A stretch of DNA of 64,000 nucleotides from Streptomyces coeruleorubidus (GTDB lineage: Bacteria > Actinomycetota > Actinomycetes > Streptomycetales > Streptomycetaceae): positions 3,038,001-3,102,000 of the forward strand of contig NZ_CP023694.1 in the NCBI RefSeq assembly GCF_008705135.1, given 5' to 3'. A program made the position numbers and the translations under genes. Shown here in pieces: positions 51,540 to 59,465 of this stretch. The stretch's first letter is position 1; every line of letters begins with the position of its first letter. The notes under the pieces are model-generated. The model was not told the DNA's origin and made no database searches. It worked only from the letters and a program-made list of their open reading frames with translations.

Positions 51540-52493
51540 TCAGCGGGCGAACCAGCAGCGCACGGTCGTCCCGTCGTCCCCCCGGTGCACCCGCACCAGG
51601 TCGGCGATGAGGTTCACCAGCAGCAGTCCGCGCCCGCCGCGCTGGTCGCGGGGCACGGGCCGGCGTCCGGCCAGCGGGTCCGCGAGCCGCCCTTCGTCGC
51701 GCACCTCGCACACCACGTACCCGTCCTCGGTCCACACCCGCATCACCCCGGAACCGCCGCCGTGCACCACGCTGTTGGTGGTGAGCTCGGCCATGGCGAG
51801 GGCCAGGTCGTCCAGCTTGACGCCGGTGAGTCCGAGCCGCGCGCCCTCCCCGACGGCCACGTGCCGGGCCTGGGAGAGCGAGCCGGAGTCGAAGGCGAAC
51901 GTCAGCGCATCCGGTACGGGCGGCAGCGCCTCGTTGTAGCGGGCGACGACATCCCCGGGGGCGTACGCGTCACTGCCCTGCTCCAGCCGGGAGCCGGAGG
52001 GGATGACGGTCGGGTGGGTGGCGTAGGCGTCGGCGAGGACGTGCTCGGGGAGCCGCTCTACGTCGTACGGACACAGGATGGTCGCCGTACGGCCCCGGAA
52101 GGCCGCGTTGATGAGCGCCTCGTGCTGGACGCACGCGGGGTACTCGGTGTCGGAGCGCCCGGCCCAGATGGGCTCGCCGATGATCCGCACCCGGCGTCCG
52201 GGCGGCTGGGCGTCGGCGAACGCGCGTAGCACGCCGGGAATGATCCGCCCGGGATTCCGGCCGGCCTCGCACATGTCCAGCAGCCGCACCGCCTCGGCGG
52301 CCTCGCCCAGCGCGTCCCGGATCAGCGCGAGGTTCTTGCCGGGCACCGCGACCGCCACGGGGTCGCCGGCCGCCAGGCCCTCGCGCACGAAGGGCACGGT
52401 GACGTCGAGGTACTCGTCCACGTCGCGGTAGAAGAGCGCGGGATGGACGAAGGGCTCCAGGGGACCGAAGGGTTCGGTCACGGCAGCGGTCAT
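51540..52493 (-). CDS. MEDS-domain sensor with RsbW-like HATPase
   Basis: 317 residues from ATG 52491-52493, which overlaps the STAS stop as ATGA. Residues ~14-170 are a MEDS (DcmR-type sensory) domain: HPALFYRDVDEYLDVTVPFV, RIIGEPIWAGRSDTEYPACV, and TATILCPYDVERLPEHVLAD. The C-terminal ~120 residues are a GHKL ATPase of the anti-sigma kinase type: LDDLALAMAELTTNSVVHGG (N box), VVCEVRDEGRLADPLAGRR (G1), and GGRGLLLVNLIADLV (G2). It probably phosphorylates the STAS partner or binds a sigma factor. Likely a stress-signalling switch. Confidence 0.88.
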   Translation of the reverse strand: MTAAVTEPFGPLEPFVHPALFYRDVDEYLDVTVPFVREGLAAGDPVAVAVPGKNLALIRDALGEAAEAVRLLDMCEAGRNPGRIIPGVLRAFADAQPPGRRVRIIGEPIWAGRSDTEYPACVQHEALINAAFRGRTATILCPYDVERLPEHVLADAYATHPTVIPSGSRLEQGSDAYAPGDVVARYNEALPPVPDALTFAFDSGSLSQARHVAVGEGARLGLTGVKLDDLALAMAELTTNSVVHGGGSGVMRVWTEDGYVVCEVRDEGRLADPLAGRRPVPRDQRGGRGLLLVNLIADLVRVHRGDDGTTVRCWFAR

Positions 52494-52846
52494 GACACCG
52501 TTACCTCGATCCCGGCATGGTCGGGCCACAGCAGGTCCAGCGTCCGCCGCAGGGCCGCGGGCGGACGTCGCACGACGAACCGCCGGCCGTCCCCGAGCTG
52601 CCCGGCGGCGGCCGCGAGCGCGCCCGCGCCCGCGACGTCGACGAACGTCACGTCGGACAACTCCAGGTAGTACACGTCCTCATCCTCGCGAACGGCCTGC
52701 TCCAGTACGCCTTCCCAGATCGCACGTGTCGTCAGGACGACCTCGCCCGCCGCCCGGACACCCTGCTGCCCGGGCAACGGGAACACCTCCAGGCCCGGCA
52801 CGGGACCACGGGCCCCGGCGGCCGGCACCCGATACTGAGTGTTCAA
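52490..52846 (-). CDS. STAS-domain anti-sigma factor antagonist
   Basis: 118 residues if it starts at TTG 52844-52846, chosen because GGGGAGAGGG lies just upstream; the frame is open to 52951 but its first part looks non-coding, and GTG 52828 is another option. The STAS fold reads VYYLELSDVTFVDVAGAGAL with Ser/Asp at the phosphorylation region altered to DVTFVD. It is coupled to the MEDS-HATPase gene by an ATGA overlap, so the two probably form a kinase/antagonist pair that controls a sigma factor. Confidence 0.75.
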   Translation of the reverse strand: MNTQYRVPAAGARGPVPGLEVFPLPGQQGVRAAGEVVLTTRAIWEGVLEQAVREDEDVYYLELSDVTFVDVAGAGALAAAAGQLGDGRRFVVRRPPAALRRTLDLLWPDHAGIEVTVS

Positions 52847-53032
52847 GCCCTCTCCCCACGTTTGTGGACCACGGCGCTGGTACCCGCCCGGGGCAATTTC
52901 ATTCCCCGTAGTGGTGTGTAGTACGCCGTACGGCGGGCAGGCGCATCTCACAGCGGCGTCGACGGGGGCGAGTGACGCCGGGCAGTTCCCGCGAGGAGGA
53001 ACACGACCGACCAGGACCGAAAAGGCGGTGAC

Positions 53033-53728
53033 ATGACGTCAGCGGCATCACCACATCGCACAGGAGGGTCGAACACACTGGTCATCAGTGGCCGCGTGGG
53101 TGCGGACCGGGCCGAGCTCACCCCGTGCGGTGAGCTGGTTCACGGCTGCGCGGAAACTCTGACCAGGACCCTGTCCGAGCTACCGCCCACGATCACGCGG
53201 GTGGACCTGGACATGGAGGGCGTGCACTTCATGGACACGGCGGGTCTGCAGTTCCTCGACGTGCTGGGCGAATTCGCCCGGCAGCGGTTCGTGACGGTCA
53301 CGACCACCAACTGGAACGGCCAGCCGCGCCGGATCCTGGAGCTGGCGGGCCTGGACACGACCGACCCCCTGCGTCCCGCGCCCCACCCCGAGCCCGAGCC
53401 CGCCCAGCCGTCGGCCCCGGCCTCCTCCGCGGTCGCCCTGGAACGCTCGGAGCGTCTGCACGTCCTCCAGGAGGAGGTCGAGCAGCTCCGCCAGGCCATC
53501 GCCTCCCGGCCGGTCATCGACCAGGCCCGGGGCATCCTCATGGCCAGCCACGGCTGCACGTCCGACGAGGCCTGGCACATCCTGCGCGAGACCTCCCAGC
53601 TGTCCAACACCAAGCTCCGCGACGTGGCCGCCGCCGTGACGGCCGGCGCCAAGCCCGACGGCCCCCGTCCGTCCCACGAACTCCGCGAGGCCTTGCGTCG
53701 AGCCATCGCCCGCCGCCGCCCGACCTGA
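53033..53728 (+). CDS. STAS-ANTAR fusion protein (RNA-binding antiterminator type)
   Basis: 231 residues from ATG 53033. Residues ~14-118 are a STAS domain: ELTPCGELVHGCAETLTRTL, VDLDMEGVHFMDTAGLQFLD, where the T-A-G segment stands at the usual phospho-acceptor site. After a Pro-rich linker and a coiled coil (LHVLQEEVEQLRQAIAS) comes an ANTAR domain: RPVIDQARGILMASHGCTSD, EAWHILRETSQLSNTKLRDV. ANTAR proteins bind paired RNA hairpins to stop termination. The STAS part probably links it to the divergent MEDS/STAS pair. The RNA target is not visible nearby. Confidence 0.9.
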   Translation: MTSAASPHRTGGSNTLVISGRVGADRAELTPCGELVHGCAETLTRTLSELPPTITRVDLDMEGVHFMDTAGLQFLDVLGEFARQRFVTVTTTNWNGQPRRILELAGLDTTDPLRPAPHPEPEPAQPSAPASSAVALERSERLHVLQEEVEQLRQAIASRPVIDQARGILMASHGCTSDEAWHILRETSQLSNTKLRDVAAAVTAGAKPDGPRPSHELREALRRAIARRRPT

Positions 53729-54451
53729 GACCGAGCCCAGGACTTCGGCCTGAGCCGCCCGGCCCCACCCGCGGCGGCCCCGACCTCCTGCGCGAATCCA
53801 CCCCACCGGTCTCACCCACGCCCCTCCGCGCCCAGGACCGACCGGACACCGGCCACGACCGACCGACCGTCCCCCCGGACCGCCCAGACACCACCCCGGA
53901 CAAACCCAACGGCCGAGGCCACACCACCCCACCGGTCCTTCTCGCACCCGCCGCCCCCGGGCGTAGCGCACCCGAACCAGACCCGACCGCCCTCCCTCCC
54001 CGCACCGGCCACCCGGCAGGCCCAACGGCTGACGCCGCCCCGCCCCACCGGTCCCTGGACACCATCGGGTCCCTCCCGGCCACGGCCGACCGGCTGTTCC
54101 CCCCGGACCGACCGGCTGTCGCGGTCCGCGGCACACCCCGACGGTCTCTCCGCCGATCTGCGAGCCGCGAGCCCTTCCCCCCAACCGTCACCACCCCGGC
54201 CAACCGGCTATCTCCTCGGAGCCAACCCCGCAACCTCTCGCGGGCCGCGCGAGTGCCGCTGCGCGACCGCCCGGCTGTTCCTCCTCGGCCGACCGGCCAC
54301 CGCACCGGGAACGACCGGTCCGCCCGCCCGGGCCCGCCGGCTCCCGGCCCGCCGACCGGCAGTGGCTCAAGGGCCCCGCGCCCCGTTTGCCCCCACACCC
54401 GGCGGGTACCCGGCGGCAGCCTCTTCCGGTCCCCCTGCCGAGGAGAACTCC
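53729..54451. repeat. 723-bp non-coding, C-rich degenerate repeat tract
   Basis: The region is strongly C-rich on the plus strand and full of GACCGACCGG-type words. The block CCCCACCGGTC recurs at 53801-53811, 53927-53938 and 54043-54054, and CCCAACGGC at 53905-53913 and 54021-54029, giving imperfect repeats of about 116-126 bp. Long open frames on the minus strand consist of Gly/Arg low-complexity peptide and are not convincing genes. It separates the STAS-ANTAR gene from the ferritin-like operon; the last 12 bp hold that operon's GAGGAGA ribosome-binding site. Confidence 0.75.
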
Positions 54452-55654
54452 ATGGGTTTCAACCCTCTCGAGCACCAAGGCATCCCCCTGGACCGCCAGC
54501 TTCGAAGCTGGCGGGAGCTGGACGTCGAGCCGGTGGATCCCGATCACGCCGATCCGTACACCCGCTGCCGGATCATCACCATGAACGGCATCGAGGTCGA
54601 GGCGATCCTCTTCAGCCACCAGTTCGCCCGCCACTGCCCCGACCCGGACGTCAAACGGCAGCTCGCGGAGGTCCGCTACATCGAGCACCAGCAGCAGAAG
54701 ACCGTCAACTGGCTGCTGCCGGGCCTGGCCTCCGTCCTGGAGACGACCATCGCCTACGAACAGGTCGCGGTGGACCTCACCGGCTGGATCGCCCGCCACG
54801 AGCCCGACCCGTACCTGAAGCAGGCGTACGAGTTCGGCGTCCTGGAGGACTTCGACCACCTGTACCGGTACGCCAACCTCTACGAGATGATCGAGCACCG
54901 CAAGGCGGAGTCGATCGTCGACGGCCTCACCGAGGTGATGCCGGGCCGGCCGACGAAGTTCCACCACCGCCACCCGCACGACAACGTGCGCGAGCCGTAC
55001 GACCGCTCGACCACCAACCCGCTGTCCAAGCTGCACGCCCTGACGATCATGTCGGCCGAGCAGCAGACCATGAACTTCTACATGAACGTCGGCCCCCAGT
55101 ACATGGAGCCGATCGCACGGCAGCTCTACCAGGAGATCGGCCTGATCGAGGAGGAGCACGTCACCCACTACGAGTCCCTGGTCGACCCGGGCGAGACCTG
55201 GTGGGAACAACTCGTCAACCACGAGTACAACGAGTGCTACCTCTACCACTCCTTCATGGAGCAGGAGCCGGACCCGAAGGTGAAAGCCATCTGGGAGCTG
55301 CACCTGAACATGGAGCTCGAACACCTGCGGATCGCCTGCGACCTGATGCGCCGTCATGACGGCCGCGAACCGCAGGAGATCCTCGCTCCGGAGCTGCCGA
55401 ACGTCCTGACGTTCGAGCAGAACAAGGTGTTCGTACGCGACCTCCTGGACACCCAGATCGACGTGACCACGCTGGGCACCGGCTACGTGCAGGACGCGCA
55501 CGAGCGGTTCGAGCGGATGCAGGAGCAGATCCACGGCGGCGAGGAGCCGCCCAGCGAGCGCGTGATGGCCCAGCACCGCGAGATGTTCGGCCGCGAGTAC
55601 CGCATCGAGACCGAGGGCGGCCACCCCGACCTCGCCTCCCGGGAGAGGGACTGA
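54452..55654 (+). CDS. Ferritin-like di-iron domain protein
   Basis: 400 residues from ATG 54452 with GAGGAGA upstream. Helices with the ligand patterns expected of a ferritin-like four-helix bundle are visible: VRYIEHQQQKTVNWLLPGLA, SVLETTIAYEQVAVDLTGWI, EIGLIEEEHVTHYESLVDPG, and LNMELEHLRIACDLMRRHDG. The IEEEH and MELEH pairs match E-x-x-H iron ligands. No signal peptide. The function is not established; it probably binds iron or manganese and handles oxygen or peroxide. It heads an operon with hemerythrin and CtaG-like genes, which supports a redox role. Confidence 0.78.
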   Translation: MGFNPLEHQGIPLDRQLRSWRELDVEPVDPDHADPYTRCRIITMNGIEVEAILFSHQFARHCPDPDVKRQLAEVRYIEHQQQKTVNWLLPGLASVLETTIAYEQVAVDLTGWIARHEPDPYLKQAYEFGVLEDFDHLYRYANLYEMIEHRKAESIVDGLTEVMPGRPTKFHHRHPHDNVREPYDRSTTNPLSKLHALTIMSAEQQTMNFYMNVGPQYMEPIARQLYQEIGLIEEEHVTHYESLVDPGETWWEQLVNHEYNECYLYHSFMEQEPDPKVKAIWELHLNMELEHLRIACDLMRRHDGREPQEILAPELPNVLTFEQNKVFVRDLLDTQIDVTTLGTGYVQDAHERFERMQEQIHGGEEPPSERVMAQHREMFGREYRIETEGGHPDLASRERD

Positions 55655-55655
55655 C

Positions 55656-56225
55656 ATGGCCGGAATCGCCGATTCGGACGCCGATGTCGTAGCCCTGCTC
55701 ATGCGCCAGCACGGCGACATCCGCAACCTCTTCGACGAGGTCGAGCAGACCACCGGGGACGAGCGCCGCGCGGCGTTCCGCCGGCTGGTCCGGCTGCTGG
55801 CCGTGCACGAGACCGCCGAGGAGGAGGTCGTCCGCCCGTTCACCCGGGCGAACGTGCCGGGCGGCGAGCAGGTGGTCGAGGACCGCCTGAACGAGGAGCG
55901 GGAGGCGAAGGAGCTCCTGTCCCGCCTGGACGGCATGGACCCGGACGACCCCAAGTTCCTGCCCGAGCTCCTCTCGCTGCGCCTGGACGTGATGGCACAC
56001 GCCCGCGCCGAGGAACGCTACGAGTTCAACCACATCCGCCGCCACGCGGACCAGGCGCGTCTGGCGTCGATGGCTTCGGCCGTGAAGGCCGCCGAGGCCA
56101 TGGCCCCGACCCACCCGCACCCCGGCACGGAGTCCGCGGCCAAGAACCTCATGCTGGGCCCGCTCGCGGCCGTCGTCGACCGCACCCGGGACGCCGTCCG
56201 CAAGGCCATGGGCAAGGACGGGTGA
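55656..56225 (+). CDS. Hemerythrin/HHE-domain protein
   Basis: 189 residues from ATG 55656, one base after the previous stop. HHE pattern: LLMRQHGDIRNLFDEVEQTT, RLVRLLAVHETAEEEVVRPF, LNEEREAKELLSRLDGMDPD, and VMAHARAEERYEFNHIRRHA. The histidines and glutamates spaced across four helices are those that hold a di-iron centre able to bind O2. It is cytoplasmic. The stop overlaps the next start (GTGA). With the ferritin-like gene it suggests an oxygen or iron stress response. Confidence 0.9.
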   Translation: MAGIADSDADVVALLMRQHGDIRNLFDEVEQTTGDERRAAFRRLVRLLAVHETAEEEVVRPFTRANVPGGEQVVEDRLNEEREAKELLSRLDGMDPDDPKFLPELLSLRLDVMAHARAEERYEFNHIRRHADQARLASMASAVKAAEAMAPTHPHPGTESAAKNLMLGPLAAVVDRTRDAVRKAMGKDG

Positions 56226-56668
56226 GTTACCGCCGCTCCCTGACCGGTGGGGCGCTGTCGGGACTCGGCATCGCCGCGTTCGTCGACGAGACCGTCTTCC
56301 ACCAGCTGCTCCACTGGCACCACTTCTACGACAGATCCACCCCCGACGTGGGACTGGTCTCCGACGGCCTGTTCCACGCCGGTGGCTGGCTGGCCATGGT
56401 GGCGGGGCTGTTCCTCTACGCCGACCTGCGCCGCCGGGGCGGCCCGCTGCGCCCGGCCTGGTGGTCCGGCGTCTGCCTGGGCATCGGCGGCTTCCAGCTC
56501 TACGACGGCACCGTCCAGCACAAACTGCTGCGCCTGCACCAGATCCGCTACGACGTCGATCCGCGCCCGTACGACTGGACCTGGAACGTGATCGCCGTCC
56601 TGTTCCTGCTGGCCGGCCTGCTCCTGTGGCACCGGGCGCGGCGCGCCGTGCGGGAGCGGTCGCGATGA
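56222..56668 (+). CDS. DUF2243 membrane protein
   Basis: 148 residues from GTG 56222, overlapping the hemerythrin stop by 4 bp. Four hydrophobic helices (SLTGGALSGLGIAAFVDETV, GLFHAGGWLAMVAGLFLYAD, WWSGVCLGIGGFQLYDGTVQ, WNVIAVLFLLAGLLLWHRA). The conserved HQLLHWHHFYD and QHKLLRLHQIRYDVDP, rich in histidine, are the DUF2243 signature and could bind metal or heme. Role unknown, but it commonly precedes CtaG-like genes in actinobacteria. Stop overlaps the next start (ATGA). Confidence 0.85.
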   Translation: MSYRRSLTGGALSGLGIAAFVDETVFHQLLHWHHFYDRSTPDVGLVSDGLFHAGGWLAMVAGLFLYADLRRRGGPLRPAWWSGVCLGIGGFQLYDGTVQHKLLRLHQIRYDVDPRPYDWTWNVIAVLFLLAGLLLWHRARRAVRERSR

Positions 56669-57432
56669 CGCCCACGCCGGCTCCCCTGCCCGTCCTGGTA
56701 CTCCTGTGCTGCCTGCTCTACACGGCGGCCGCCGCCCGGCTGCGGCACCGCGGGGACCGCTGGCCGCTGCGGCGCGACGCGGGGCTCTGGCTGGGCGGCG
56801 GCCTGCTGGTGGCGGCGTTCGCCGTGCCGTGGGAGTCGTGGCTGCCGCCGTTCACCGCGCACATGGCCGCCCACCTCACGGCCGGCATGGCGGCACCGAT
56901 CCCGGTCGTCCTCTCCCGCCCCGTCACCCTGGCCCTGCGCGTCCTCCCCCTCCCGGCCCGCCGCGCCCTGGTCTCCCTGACCCGCTCCCGCCTCGTCACG
57001 GCCCTGCTCTACCCACCGGTGGCCGCTGCCCTGGACATCGGCGGCCTGTGGCTCCTCCACCGCGCTCCCCTGCCGCCGTCCCTGCACCACAGCCCCCTGC
57101 TCTTGCTGCACCTCTTCCTCGCCGGAACGCTCTTCACCTTCGCCCTGCTCGCCGTGGACCCGGTCCGCCACCGGCCGGGCCTCGCCGTGCGCGCCGGCAC
57201 CCTCCTGGCGGCCGCCGCGGCCCACGCCGTCCTGGCGAAGAGCCTGTGGGCGACGGGCCCGCCCGGCACGGCCTTCACTCCCGCCGACCTGCGCCTCGCC
57301 TCGCAGCTCATGTACTACGGCGGTGACGCGGTGGAGATCGCCCTGGCCCTGTTGCTGGCGTCCCAGTGGTACCGCGCGCAGGGCCGGTCACTCCGGTCCC
57401 ACCGGGGTACCCGGCAGCCTGCACCGGCATGA
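56665..57432 (+). CDS. Cytochrome c oxidase assembly factor CtaG-like protein
   Basis: 255 residues from ATG 56665 (ATGA overlap). Six or seven membrane helices with the caa3-CtaG pattern: SWLPPFTAHMAAHLTAGMAA, PIPVVLSRPVTLALRVLP, SLHHSPLLLLHLFLAGTLFT, and DLRLASQLMYYGGDAVEIAL. Conserved histidines (HMAAHL, HHSPLLLLHLF) resemble the copper-handling face of CtaG. It may help metallate an oxidase or another copper site. It ends the DUF2243-hemerythrin-ferritin operon, followed by a very small acidic gene. Confidence 0.85.
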   Translation: MTPTPAPLPVLVLLCCLLYTAAAARLRHRGDRWPLRRDAGLWLGGGLLVAAFAVPWESWLPPFTAHMAAHLTAGMAAPIPVVLSRPVTLALRVLPLPARRALVSLTRSRLVTALLYPPVAAALDIGGLWLLHRAPLPPSLHHSPLLLLHLFLAGTLFTFALLAVDPVRHRPGLAVRAGTLLAAAAAHAVLAKSLWATGPPGTAFTPADLRLASQLMYYGGDAVEIALALLLASQWYRAQGRSLRSHRGTRQPAPA

Positions 57433-57443
57433 GGAGACACACG

Positions 57444-57590
57444 ATGAGCGACCAGACCCCGTCCCAGGCCGAAGGCGACCGCGAGGACGACCAGAACACG
57501 ACCCCCACCCCGACCCCGACCCCGTCCCAGGCGGAGGGCGACCGCGACGACACCACCGCCGCCGAGGAGGAGGACGACAGCAACTCCTAG
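57444..57590 (+). CDS. Small acidic repeat protein (48 residues)
   Basis: 48 residues from ATG 57444 with GAGGAGA upstream. It is almost entirely polar: the unit TPSQAEGDRxDD occurs twice (residues ~5-16 and ~26-37), separated by TPTPTPTP, and it ends in an acidic AAEEEDDSNS tail. No membrane helix or known domain; it should be disordered. It follows the CtaG-like gene by 11 bp and so belongs to the same operon. Function unknown. The good ribosome-binding site and operon position argue for a real gene. Confidence 0.6.
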   Translation: MSDQTPSQAEGDREDDQNTTPTPTPTPSQAEGDRDDTTAAEEEDDSNS

Positions 57591-57644
57591 GCGCTGGTCC
57601 GACGCGGCCCCGGCCCACATGCACGGGCCACCGCGCAACCTGAC

Positions 57645-57661
57645 GTACCGTCCTCGTTGTG
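57645..57661 (+). promoter_or_regulatory. Probable leaderless promoter for the prenyl-synthase fusion
   Basis: A TACCGT -10 (57645-57650) lies only 8 bp before the GTG start at 57659 and no ribosome-binding site is visible between them. Transcription would begin at or next to the start codon, as for the many leaderless mRNAs of Streptomyces. No clear -35 is seen. Confidence 0.5.
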
Positions 57662-59455
57662 AGCGATGTACCTCCCGCGAACCCCCGACGGGCAGTCAGG
57701 CGAGCGGACTCCGTGCGTGCGGTGATCGGCGACGATCCGGCGCTGCGGGCGGCCTACGGGCTGTGCCGGCGCCGGACCAGGGAGCAGGACCCGGCGGAGT
57801 ACGCGCTGATCGAGCTGGTGCCCGCGGCGCTGCGCCCGGCCTGCTGGGCCCTGTGGGCGGCGGCCAACGCGCTCGACGACCTGGGCGACGACCGCACCGC
57901 GCCCGCCGCCGAACGGGCTGCCCGGGTCGAGGAGTGGATCACCGCCCTGCACCGCGAACTGCCCACCGGCACGAGCCCGGACCCGATCCGCCGCGCGCTC
58001 GTCGACACCGCGGCGCGCTGGCGGCTGGACCTGTCTGAACTGCACGGCGCCATGGTCCAGGTCCGGGACGACACCGACGGCAGGCACTTCGCCGACTGGG
58101 CCGCGTGGCGCACCTGGGGCCGGGACAACCTGCTGCCCTGGTTCGGCCAGGTCCGTACCCTCTTCGACCGGGTCGGCGTCCCGGTGGCACTGCGGCTGGA
58201 CACCCGGGAGATCTACGAGGAGTTCCTGGACGGCGTCCGGCTCACGGACATCCTCACCGATCTGTCCGCCGACCTCGCCCAGGGCGATCTCCTCCTGCCC
58301 GAGGAGGCCCTGCGGCCCCACCCCGGGGCCGCGGACGACCTGGCGCAGCGGCGCTGGAGCCCCGCCGTCGCCGCCCTGGTCACAGAGCTGACCGGCCAGG
58401 CCCGCCGGTGGGTGAGCCAGGACGGTCTCAGCCGCGGGATGCACCCCGGGCCCGCCACCGTCCTGCACACCATGGCCGCCCTGCTGCGCGCCCAGCTCGA
58501 CGCGATCGGCTCCGCCGGCCCGGCCCTCCTGCGGCGCCCGCCCCGGCCCACGCTCGGCACCCGGGCCCGCATCCTCGTCCCCGCCCGGGCCCGCGCCGCC
58601 CTGGCCTGGAGCCTGACCCCGCTGACGGTGCCGCCCGCACGGCCCGCCGGGCACGGCAGCCCGCCCCCGGCCGACCGGACGGCACGCACCCGGACCTTCC
58701 GGCCCCCGCCACCGCACCCCGACGGCCATCGGCCCCCGGACATCCCGCCGGACCGGCTTCCCGCCCACGTCGCCGTGATCATGGACGGCAACGGCCGCTG
58801 GGCCGAGCAGCGCGGCCTGCCCCGGCACGAGGGGCACCGGGCCGGCGCCACCGCCGTCCGCGAGGTGGTGCACGGCGCCCTGGAGATCGGCCTGCGGCAC
58901 CTGACGCTCTACACCTTCTCCACCGAGAACTGGCACCGCGATCCCGAGGAGGTCGACGCGATCCTCGACCTCGTGCGCCGCGAGGTCGTCGACGACCCCT
59001 TCCGCGACCTCGACGTCCGGCTGCGCTGGCACGGCCGCACCGGCCGCCTGCCACCCGACCTGTCCGACCTCCTCGACCTGCGGGAGCGCGGTACCCGCAC
59101 CCGCACCGGCCTGACGCTGACGATGTGCATCGACTACGGCGGCCGCGACGAGCTCACCCGCACCGCCGCCGCCCTCGCCCGCCGGGCCCGGGCCGGTCAC
59201 CTCGATCCCGACCTGATCGGCGAGGAGGACTTCGCCCGGCACCTGCCCCGCCCGGACATGCCGGACGTCGACCTGCTCTGGCGCACCGGTGACGAGCAGC
59301 GCATCTCCAACTTCCTGCCCTGGCACACCGCCTACGCCGAGCTGCACTTCACGCCGGACCTCTGGCCCGACACGGACCGCCGCCACCTGTGGCAGGCGAT
59401 CACCACGTACACCCGCCGCCAGCGCCGCCACGGCACCGTCCCCGCGGGCGCATGA
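57659..59455 (+). CDS. Phytoene/squalene-synthase-like domain fused to cis-prenyltransferase (UppS type)
   Basis: 598 residues from GTG 57659. The N half (~1-300) resembles squalene/phytoene synthases: ALDDLGDDRTAPAAERAARV is the first Asp-rich motif, and VRLTDILTDLSADLAQGDLL plus LPEEAL the second. The C half (~360-598) is a complete cis-prenyltransferase: VAVIMDGNGRWAEQRGLPRH with catalytic Asp376, LTLYTFSTENWHRDPEEVDA, and LLWRTGDEQRISNFLPWHTA YAELHFTP (two pieces). The cis part would build a Z-polyprenyl diphosphate; the trans part may condense or modify two isoprenoids. The fusion suggests direct substrate transfer. Cytoplasmic; no carotenoid or hopanoid genes are nearby. Confidence 0.85.
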   Translation: MSDVPPANPRRAVRRADSVRAVIGDDPALRAAYGLCRRRTREQDPAEYALIELVPAALRPACWALWAAANALDDLGDDRTAPAAERAARVEEWITALHRELPTGTSPDPIRRALVDTAARWRLDLSELHGAMVQVRDDTDGRHFADWAAWRTWGRDNLLPWFGQVRTLFDRVGVPVALRLDTREIYEEFLDGVRLTDILTDLSADLAQGDLLLPEEALRPHPGAADDLAQRRWSPAVAALVTELTGQARRWVSQDGLSRGMHPGPATVLHTMAALLRAQLDAIGSAGPALLRRPPRPTLGTRARILVPARARAALAWSLTPLTVPPARPAGHGSPPPADRTARTRTFRPPPPHPDGHRPPDIPPDRLPAHVAVIMDGNGRWAEQRGLPRHEGHRAGATAVREVVHGALEIGLRHLTLYTFSTENWHRDPEEVDAILDLVRREVVDDPFRDLDVRLRWHGRTGRLPPDLSDLLDLRERGTRTRTGLTLTMCIDYGGRDELTRTAAALARRARAGHLDPDLIGEEDFARHLPRPDMPDVDLLWRTGDEQRISNFLPWHTAYAELHFTPDLWPDTDRRHLWQAITTYTRRQRRHGTVPAGA

Positions 59456-59465
59456 GGGAGTCCGG

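Noticed and set aside
53795..54060. CRISPR array or IS remnant in the repeat tract
   Set aside because: Repeat blocks are short, imperfect and irregular, and no transposase or cas-like frame is nearby.
53538..54398. 286-codon minus-strand frame over the ANTAR gene end and repeat tract
   Set aside because: The peptide is Gly/Arg/Ser low complexity, has no ribosome-binding site and overlaps a well-supported gene.
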